Shown here piece by piece: positions 50,987 through 60,500 of a DNA stretch of 64,000 nucleotides. The stretch spans positions 8,064,001-8,128,000 of the forward strand of contig NZ_CP029197.1 in NCBI RefSeq assembly GCF_008639165.1, in the 5' to 3' direction. The notes under the pieces were generated by a model that worked only from the letters and a program-made list of their open reading frames with translations, did no database searches and was not told where the DNA came from. The translations under genes and the position numbers were made by a program. Origin of the DNA: Streptomyces venezuelae ATCC 10712. Its GTDB lineage: Bacteria; Actinomycetota; Actinomycetes; Streptomycetales; Streptomycetaceae. Position 1 is the first letter of the stretch, and the number at the start of each line of letters is the position of its first letter.

Positions 50987-51040
50987 GGGCGCCGCCCTCC
51001 TTCACCCCCCTTCGCGGGGGTGTGAAGTGAGGCGGCGCCC
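50987..51040. terminator. Strong bidirectional hairpin
   Basis: GGGCGCCGCC and GGCGGCGCCC at the ends with CTTCACCCCC/GGGGGTGTGAAG inside, around CTTCG. It separates the histidine kinase gene from the convergent SUKH gene. Confidence 0.9.
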
Positions 51041-51071
51041 CGGGTGGGATCCCCGTCGCGACCCGTCAGGG

Positions 51072-51587
51072 TCAGATCAGGGGCGGCTCATCGGATTCCA
51101 GGCGGTCCGGCGGCATGAGCGGCCATTCCCTGGGCAGCTCACGACCGTCGCGCAGCCGCGCGAGGAAGTCGGTCACCGTGCCGGGGAAGACGTCCATGTC
51201 CCGGAACTGCCGGTAGGCGACGACCACCGACCATCCCTCGTCCGCCTTCGGTGGATCGAGCAGACAGATGTCGCCGTTCCACCCGTGGAACGCCCACGGG
51301 ATCATCCGTGCGAGGTCCGGATCCGCCGGTGACTCGCGCCAGGGGTCCTGCCACGAGAGGAAGACGTCTCCGAGGTCCTCGATGAACTCCGGCAGCGCGT
51401 GTTCGCTGTCGGGGTGCGGGATGCCGAGGTGGCCGAAGACCGTCGCGTCACCGTAGCCGCTGACGAGGGCCTTGTAGTCCTCGGGAAGGCGGACACCGAC
51501 CGATTCCTCGAGCTCCCGCCAGGTTTCCTCGGGGACGGGACGCGGTCGCGGCGGCGGTCCGAACATGTCCGTCAGAAGGTCCGACAC
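51072..51587 (-). CDS. SMI1/KNR4 (SUKH) family protein, probable immunity factor
   Basis: A 171-residue cytoplasmic protein with SUKH-type features: an N-terminal TWRELEESVGVRLPEDYKALVSGYGDAT, a middle aromatic-rich segment (FLSWQDPWRES, IPWAFHGWNGDICLLD) and an acidic overall charge. SUKH proteins neutralise nuclease toxins of polymorphic toxin systems. The GTG at 51587 starts one base after the stop of the giant YD-repeat gene, and its GGAGGA ribosome binding site lies within that gene's last codons, so the two are co-transcribed and coupled. It would protect the producer against the C-terminal nuclease of its neighbour. Direct binding is inferred from gene order. Confidence 0.82.
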   Translation of the reverse strand: MSDLLTDMFGPPPRPRPVPEETWRELEESVGVRLPEDYKALVSGYGDATVFGHLGIPHPDSEHALPEFIEDLGDVFLSWQDPWRESPADPDLARMIPWAFHGWNGDICLLDPPKADEGWSVVVAYRQFRDMDVFPGTVTDFLARLRDGRELPREWPLMPPDRLESDEPPLI

Positions 51588-51588
51588 G

Positions 51589-54500
51589 TCAGTTCCTCCC
51601 GTACTTCTCGGACGTGCAGATGGGTTCGGCCTTCCAGTCCGCCGAGTTCATCACGTAGCAGTCCACGTCGAGGCCCGCCGAGCCGACGGCCCTGATGTGG
51701 ACGGCCTCGGGCACTCCGGACATCCGCATCCGGTACACGGGTGTCACCTCGTACCGAACGGACTGGCGCGTGTGGGTGATGGAGTCGGTCACCTTGTTCT
51801 CGATGCCCGCCATCACCTTCGAGTTGGCCGCGGCGTGGAGCGGGATCAGGTTCCGCAGATCCGTGCCGGAACCACCGAGTTGACGGCCGATCAGGTGCCC
51901 GCGCGCCCGCTGCCAGTTGTCCTGCACGGTGATCTCGAAGAAGCCGCTCGGCGGCGCCAGCCACGTGCTGCCGGTCTCCGCGTCGGCACGGTTGCGGCTC
52001 GCCGTCGCCGTGCCGTCCGCGAGGTCGTCGGGCGACCCGTAGTAGGCGACGGCCCCGGTCGCCCGGCAACCGTCCTTGCCGGGCTTGAACCGCTCGCGCG
52101 GGAAGTACTGGACGTTCCCCTGCCAGTTGCTGCCCGCTCCCGCGTCGCAGGACTCTCCGCGATCATCGTGGGCGTCACCGCGATCCGGGTCCCGCGCCTC
52201 GACGAGGTAGGGCTCCAGGGCGTCCGGCTCGTACTCGTAGGGGTCGACGTCGTACAGGTCGTCCGGCCCGACGAGGTTGAGGAACCGCACGTCTATCGCG
52301 CGTTCGAGGGTGAGCGTCTGCGACGCCCCCGGGTTCCACGTCACCTTCGGGACGTGCTTGGGCGCCGGTGCCGGGTTGCGTCCCGTGTTGGGGTTCTGCC
52401 GGTACGGAGCCTTCGGCTGGGTGCCGGCGCCGGGAGCCTTCCCCTTCGTACCGCCGGAGCGGACACCGCTGTTGGTGCGCCCGGGGGACTTGCCGCGCGA
52501 GACGGAGGACCCGGCGCGGCTGCCGCCCGGTGACCTTCCGGCGTTGCCGCCGGGACTGCGGTAGGTCGACGCGCGGCCCGGCGACTTCGCGCCCGGCCTC
52601 GTCGTCGACTTCATGCGCATGTTCTTCTCCTGGATGTGCGGACGGTTGCTCAGGGGCGAACTCTGGTTCGGCCGCATCCTCTTCTCGCTGATCTGCGAGC
52701 GGTTGCTCAGCTTGGACGGCTGGCCCGAGGCCCGGGCGGGTGCCCTGGTCGTCGCCCTGGGAGCGCTGGGGCGACCGCCGCCGCCGAACCGGCCCGCGTT
52801 GCCCATGCTGGCGTAGGGGCCCACCGCGGGCCCTCCGCCGCCGCCACCCATCTCCGCGCGGTGCCCCGAGGGGTCGACGCCGTTCAGGGGGCCTCCCGTC
52901 GCGTAGGCGTACCGGTTGGCCTCCAGCGCCGACCCGGTCGGGTCGAGCTGCCAGGTGTCCCGGCTGGTGAAGCTGCCGATGCCCGGCTGGTACCAGCGGG
53001 CCGCCATGTTGACCTCGCCGGTGCCGGAGTCCGTCCAGCCGGACTGGTAGCCGACGCTGGGGTTGGCGCCCTGGGAGGCCGTGGTCCTGCCGAACGGGTC
53101 GTAGGCCCGGGAACCGGACACCGCGGTGCCGTCGGCCGTGAGGCTGGCGACGAGGTCGGTGTGCTGGTCCGTGACGGCCAGCCGGGCACTGCCGGCCTGC
53201 GCGGTGACCGCGGTCGACACGATCGTGCCGTCCGGGGCCCTGACGTAGCCGGTCGTCGCGTCGGTGACCAGGTCGTTGGAACCGCCGTCGTAGGTGAAGG
53301 CGGTGCCGTTGTGGGTCATGAGGCGGTCGAGGCTGTCGTAAGTGAAGGTGCTCGCCCCGTTGGAGACGGTGCGCTCGAAGGCGTCGGACTGGATCTGGCG
53401 GGCCGTGCCCCCTTCGGTCGTCTGGGTGACGGTCTTCTCGGTGCCCCGGGCGCTGTACGCGTAGGTCTCGGTGCCCCAGCTCTCCAGCCGGTTGCGGGAG
53501 TCGTAGCTGCCGGTGACGCTGCCGCGCCTGGTGAGGTTCCCGGCGTCGTCCCACTCGTACGGAACGCTCGTGGTCCCGTCGTTCCAGGACGTCATGCGGC
53601 CGGCCAGGTCGTAGCCGTAGGTGTGGGAGGCCGCGCCCGCGGTGCCGGTCGTGGTCTTCTTCACGAGCTGGTCGGCGAGGTCGTAGTCGTAGACCTGGCC
53701 CTGGACGCCGCCGCCCGCGGTACGGGTGATCATGTCCCCGGTGAGCCGGCCGAGGCTGTCGTAGGTGTAGGCGCGCTGGGCCCTGACCTGACGCGGGGCG
53801 CCGGCCGCGGCGTACTGCGTCAGCTGGAGGCGGCCCGCGGCGTCGTAGTCGTTGCGGACCTCCGTCCCCGTCAGCGGGTCGGTGGTCGTGTGGAGGCGTC
53901 CTCCTTCGTCATAGGTGAACGTGGTGGTGCCCGCCGCGTCCTTGCGGGAGGTCATGAGACCGTCCGCGTCGTAGCCGTACTCGGAGCGGCCCGAGGGGCC
54001 GTCCGAGGTCAGGAGCTGCCCGCGGTCGTTGTAGGTGTAGGTGTTCTCGGAGCCGGCTCCCGCACCCCCGGACTTCGTCATCCGTCCGGCGAGGTCGTAG
54101 CCCAGGGTGCGGGGTCGCGTGGCGACGGCCGTTCCCGAGCCGGTCTCGCCGGTGAGGCGGTCCAGGGCGTCGTAGGTCCGCTGGCGCTTGACGTTGCCGG
54201 GCAGCAGCTCGGTGACGGGCCGGCCCGCGGCGTCGTAGACGGTGGTCCAGGTGCGGACGTCCGCCGTCCAGTGCTGGCTGGTGGCCGGCTCGATCGTGGA
54301 CTCCGGCAGGCCCCACACGTTGAACGTGTAGTACGTGGCCTTGCCGCGGCCGTCGGTGAGCCGGGTCCTGTTGCCCGCCGCGTCGTAGCCGAACGTGGTC
54401 GTGATGCTCTTCGTGGCACTGACCGGCAGGACCTGCTTGGTCAGCTGGCCGAGCGCGTCGTAGCCGTAGGTGGTGCGGGCTCCGTTCGCGTCGACGGCCG

Positions 54501-57500
54501 CCGTCAGGTTGCCGTCGGCGTCGTACTCGGACGTGGCGGTGCGCAGCGGGGTGCTGCCCGTGCCGTAGTCGGTGGTACTGACCGGGAGCCCGGAGGCGTC
54601 GTAGGCGGTCGTCGCCCTGCGGCCGGTGGGGTCCTTGGTCTCGATGAGGCGACCGAGCCCGTCATAGGCGGAGGTGGTCACTCCGCCGGCCGGGTCGATC
54701 ACCTTGAGGACCTGGTCCGCGGCGTTGTACTCGGTGCGGGTGGTCCGGCCGGAAGGGGTCGTCGAGCGGGTCTGGTTGCCCGCGTCGTCCCAGGTGAACC
54801 TGCTCGTCAGGGTCTGGGCCTGCGGCCTGCGTTCGATGGTCGTCGCCGTCAGCTGACGGCCCAGTTCGTCGTAGGTGGCCTCGGAGCGGGAGCCCGTCTG
54901 GTCGGTGGACGAGAGCTGGAGCCCGGTGGGGGTCCAGGTGAAGGTGGAGACCGCGCCGCCGCCGAGGGCCTGGGACCCGCCGTCGAAGTAGCCGGCGCCC
55001 GGGGACTGCAGGGCCGCCGTGCCGACGGTGTCGTCGACCGCCGGATCCGTCACGCTGACGAGGTTGCCCAGCTGGTCGTACGCGTAACTGGTGGTACGGC
55101 CGAGCGGGTCCGTCCGCGACACGGTACGGCCGAGGCCGTCGTAGGCGGTGCGGGAGGTCGCGGTGATCGCCGTCGCCGCGCCGGGCGGCGTGTAGTCGGG
55201 CAGGGTGACCGCGACGGCGCGGCCGAGCCGGTCGACCTCGGTCCGGACGACCGAGCCCCGCGGGTCGCGGGTCTCGGTGACCTCGCCGAAGGTGTTGTAC
55301 CCCACCTGGGACCTGGGCGTGACGGCCGTGGCGGCCGCGCCCTTCTCCTCCGCCTGGATCTGGGGATCGGTCTGCTCGACCAGTCGGCCCAGGATGTCGT
55401 AGCGGCTGGTGGTGGTGTTGCCCCGCGGGGTGACCGAGGTCAGCTCGGCGCCGTGCTCGTCGTAGGTCTGACGGGAACTGCGGGTGGTGGTCCCGTCGGT
55501 GACCGTCGCCTTCAGCGGGTTGCCCGCCACGTCGTACTCGAACGACTCGGTGAGCTTCCTGCCGGTGCCGTCGATCGTGCTGGACTGCTCGGTCAGACGG
55601 TCGTCGGCGTCGTAGGCGTACGTCGAGGCGCGGTTGAGGCCGCTCGGGTCGAGGACCGCGGCCGTGGTCCGGCCGGTGGCGTCGACGGTCTGGGTGATGG
55701 TCCTGCCGCCGGCGAGGGTCTGCCGGGTGAGGTGCCCCGCGCCGTCGTAGGTGTTCGCCTCCAGGACGATGTCGCGCTTCCCGCCGTCGGACTGGGTGAC
55801 GGCCTTGGCCGTCTCCGTCGCCGCGAGGCCGTCGTCGTAGTAGGTGTAGGCGGTGGTGGCGCCCAGGGCGTCCGTGGTCGAGGCCAGGCGGCCCGCCGGG
55901 TCGTAGGTACGGGAGGACAGCACGAGGTCCCGGGTTCCGCCCGAGGGATGGCCGGTCCAGTCCTTGAGCACGGTCTCGGCCAACTGGCCGCGTGCGGTGA
56001 ACCGGTGGGTCACCACGTTGCCCGCGGGATCGGTGACGCCGGTGACGCGGCCGAGCGCGTCGTGCGTGTAGGCGGTCTCGTTGCCCGCCGGGTCGGTGAC
56101 GCGGTCGTTGAAGCCGCGCGCGTCGTAGTGGTAGGTGGTGGTCCGCTCGGGGTCGCCGCCGGTGGTGTCCTTGACGGTCTCCGTGAGCAGGTAGCCGTCG
56201 GCGTCGAAGGTCCGGGCGACGCGTGCGGTGTGCGTGACGCCGGTGATCTCGTTCGTGACGCCGGGGGCGTCCTCGGAGACGACCTTGGACATCGTGTCGT
56301 AGGTGTACCTGGTCGTCGCGCCCGCCGGATGACGGGAGGACACCTGGGTCTCGGTCAGCTTCCTGCCGATGCCGTCGTACGTGAACGTGCTGACCAGACC
56401 GGACGGCGTCGTGGAGCGCGCGAGGTCGCCGTTGGCGTAGTAGCCGTAGGAGACGGTGGCGCCGCCGGGGGTCTTCTGGGTGGCGACGAGTCCGCGCGGT
56501 GTCGTGCCGCCGCCGGTCGCGGGTTCGGTGCCCGTGGTGTACGTCGTGGCCGAGGTGCGGCCGTCGGCGAGGGTGGTGCCCTCGGGCTGGCCGAGGGCGT
56601 TGTAGGACGTGGTCGTCCGGTAGCGGTTGTCCGTGACGCCGGTGGACCGGGCGTCGCGGACGGCGGTCTGCTTGCCGTTGCGCGGATCCAGCGGATCAGC
56701 GGCGTTGTGGTGGTACTCCGCGAACGAGGTCCAGCAGGAGTCCGCGTCCCGGCACCTGGTCGTCGCGACGGTGTTGCCGTGCTCGTCGTGACCGGTGATG
56801 GTCACGTGACCGTTGGGGTCGGTGACCGTGTGCAGGAAGCCGCCGGTGTCGTACGCGTAGGTGGTGACACCGCCGTCCGCGTCGGTGGACGCGACCGGGC
56901 GCTGGCCGCGGATCGCGTCGAACGTGCTGCTGGTCCTCGCGCCGGTGGGGTCGGTCACCGTCACCGTCGACGACAGGGAGGACCCGGACGCCTGGGTCCG
57001 GGCGCCGTAGTGCCGGGCGACCTGGTCACCGCTGAGGGCCCGCGGATAGACGGCGACCTCGTCGATCCGGCCGGTGAAGTACTGGACTCCGTCCCCCGGG
57101 GAGGCCGGCCAGAAGGCGGTGTGGCCGGCCCCGATGTACGCCAGCTTGTTGGCCTCGTGCGTGACGGGCACGGTGGTGGTCTGGGCGACCTGGACGCCGT
57201 CGAGGTACAGCGTGTGGGTCGGGCCCTGGGCCGTCACGGCGGCATGGTGCCACTCGTTGTCCGTGACCGTGTTCGGCGACGTGTTGGTCGCGGCGACGCC
57301 GCGGGTGAAGTACTGGCCGTGCAGCTTGTTGTCGGAGCCGACGTACAGGACGGGTGCGTAGCCGGCGGCGTCCGGGAGCGGCTTCTCCTGGTCGCTGAAG
57401 AGCACGCCCGGCTTGCCGGTCCTGAACCACAGCTCGGCCGAGAGATCGGTGGTGGGCAGGTGTCCGCCCGGCAGCGCGGCCCACCCGTCGCCCGCGAACT

Positions 57501-60500
57501 CCGCGGCGGAACCGTCGCCGGCCCCGAAGGCACCGGGAGCCCCGGGAGTGACCTTGGTGTACGTGCCGTTGGCCCCGCCGACCGCGACCTTGTTCACGAC
57601 GGTCGTGCCGCCGGTCTCGTTCAGCCGCCAGTAACCGGCCGGCGCGTCGGCCATGACGGTGCCCTGGTACTGGTCGCCGTTGCCGGTGACCAGGCGGGTG
57701 CGGGCCTTGTAGTGGTCCGCGACGGTCTGGGCGTCGAGTTCCTTCGTGTAGAAGGCGGCCTCGTCGATCCGGCCGTTGAAGAAGCGGGTCGCCCGTGCCT
57801 GACCGTCCCACGCCTCACTGGAGTAACCGGCGCCGAGGTACGCGTGGACGAGGGTCTCCGGCTTGACCACACCGGACTTGGACCCGATCCTCGCGCCGTC
57901 GAGGTACAGCGACTGACCGGCGGGACCACCGGTGATGACGACGTGGTGCCACGTGTTGTCGGTGACCTTCACACCGCCCATGACCGGCCAGCCCGCGGAC
58001 GGGCCGTCCCACAGGTGGCCGCGGAGCTTGCCCTCCCCGTCGACGAGCAGACTCGCGTTCCACATCGTCGGGGTGGCGCCGAGCTCGGCGTTCTGCAGAC
58101 CGAGCAGGACACCGCTCGGCTTGTCCGTCCGGAACCACAGCTCCACGGAGAGCGAGGTGGCGTCGTAGACCGACTCGGCGGGCACGGCGACGGCGCCCTT
58201 GGAGCCGTCGAGCGTGGCCGCGCCGTCGTCGCCGTCGAGGAAGGCGCCGACCCCGCCGAGGGTGACGCCGTCACGGTAGGACCCGTTGCCGCCCGCGGAC
58301 ATCTCGTCGGCCGCGGCCGCGCCGCTGCTGTCGCCCAGGCGCCAGTAGTTGACCGGGCCCGTGGCCCGTACCGCGTCCGCGTAGGCCTGGGAGCCCGACG
58401 CGTAGCGGGGCGCCGAGATCTGCCAGGTGCCACCGCTCTCGTCGGTCACCTTCGTGGCGCGCTCGGTGTCCGTGTCGTACTCGACCCGGGTACCGACCCG
58501 CCCCGAGGGCAGGGTGGTCTTGATGAGCTTCGACGATCCCGTACGCGCCGCGTGGTGGGCGCGGACCGTGCTCGCGTCGAGGGCGCGGGGGTAGACCGCG
58601 ACCTCGTCCATGGCGCCGGTGAAGCGCCGCACGCCTTCGGAACCGTTGTCCCAGGCCGAGCTCGAGTAGCCGGCGCCCAGATAGGTGAAGGTCTTGCCGT
58701 GGTGGTCCACCACTCCGGTGGTCGCGCCGAGGCGCGTCCCGTCGAGGTAGAGCGTCTGCTCGGTGCCCGTGCTGGTCAGGACGGCGTGGTGCCACGCGTT
58801 GTCGGTGACCGTGCCGGGGGAGGTGAGGGGCGGGGCCCAGACGTCCTTGAGTTCGAGACCGCCGTGCAGCCTGCCGTCCTGGGTGATGCCGAGGACCGGG
58901 TTCCACCAGGCCGGCTTGCCGTCCGAGAGCCGCTTGTCCTGGAAGCCGACGAGCGTGCCCGGCTTGTCCGTCCTGAACCACAGCTCGACCGACAGCACGG
59001 TGGAGGAGGCCAGGGTCGACTCCGGCAGCTCCACCACGGAACTGGTGCCGTTGAAGGAGACCGCCTTGTTGCCCGTGCCGGTCAGCGCCCCGGCACCGCC
59101 GAGGGTGACGTCACGCAGCCGTCCCGCGTTCATGCCGGTCCGGGACACCGCCTCGCTCTGCGCGGCCTCGCCCTCGGTCTCGTTCATGCGCCAGTACGCG
59201 ACCGGGTTGGCGTCCTGCACCATGCCCCGGTAGGGGGAAGCCCCGGTGTACTCGTACGTCGTGCACGCGGTCGTGGACGACGGCGGGCAGACCTTCGTCA
59301 GCAGGTCACCCTGGTAGGTGTAGGACCAGGTCAGCGCGGGAGCGCCCGGCCCCACGGCATCGGTGGACACCGACGCGACGTGCGCGCCGTTCCACGTGAA
59401 GGACAGCGCCCGCCCGGAGAGGGCGTCGGTCGCCTTGGTGAGCCGGCCGCCGGTGTACGTCAGCCGCTGCTCGCGGCCGTGCCCGTCCGTGACCTTCGTC
59501 AGCAGGCCGGTCGCGTCGAAGGTGTGGAGCGCCGCGCTCGCGTCCCGGAGCGTCCAGCCTCCTCCGGTGACGGCCGTCAGCACGCCCATGGAGCCGGACG
59601 GCGCGCTGTAGGTGCCGTCGCCGTTCCGGCCGAAGCGGGCCTGGCTGCCGTTGGTGAGGGTGAGCACGACGCTGCCGTCGGGCTCCGCGGCGGCGCGCAT
59701 GTCCCAGCGGGTGGCCCAGCCGGCGCCGAACGCGTTGGCGACGCGCGGGTCCTGCGAGTTGTATGTCCGCGTGACCGCGAGTTCGGGGCCGACCGTGGGC
59801 ACGGCGGCGTCCGTGGCGGCGGTGACGTGGTTGCCGGACCGCTCCCCGAACGAACGGCCGCCGTCCGCACCGCCCAGGTGGGACGTGATGACGGGCTGCG
59901 GCACCTGCGGGGTCAGGATCGAGGGCGAGGTCCGGGAGGACTGGTCCTTGCCGTCGTTGGCGTACGCGTACCAGGCGTAGGTCTTGGCCCAGCTGAGCCA
60001 GCCTCCCGGGACGGTCCAGCTCGACGAGGCGGCATGGGTGTTGCCCCGGCAGTTCTTCCGGGTGTCCTTGCCCTCGACCTCACAGACCTCGAACTGGTAC
60101 GTGAGGGCGCCGGGAGACCGGTCCGTGTCGGTGGCCGACGCCCACAGCGTCGGAGTCAGCGTGTCGACGACCGTGCCGCTCGGCGGCGCCGCGCCCGTGA
60201 TGTACGGCCGGGCGTTGACGGCGTCGAACCTGATGCCCGCGCCGGGCACGCCGTCCGCCGCGAAGCTGGAGACCCCGTACTCGTCCATCGTCCACACGAG
60301 GGTGTAGGTCCCGGGAGCCAGCGGGGCGATCTTGGCGTCGACGGTGGCCGAAGCCCCCGGCGCCACGTCGTAGGGCATCGGAGTCCACCGGATCTTGCTC
60401 CAGTAGTCACCGCCCACCAAGGCGCCGTTGGCGTCGAAGAGGTCGTAGCGCAGCTTGAAGTTGCTGGTCTTCCCCCAGGTCTGCTGCCCCTGGTTGGTGA

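Noticed and set aside
57000..59250. Repeated blocks considered as a CRISPR or tandem DNA repeat
   Set aside because: The similarity is at protein level (three LamG-like modules) with long, diverged units and no spacers.
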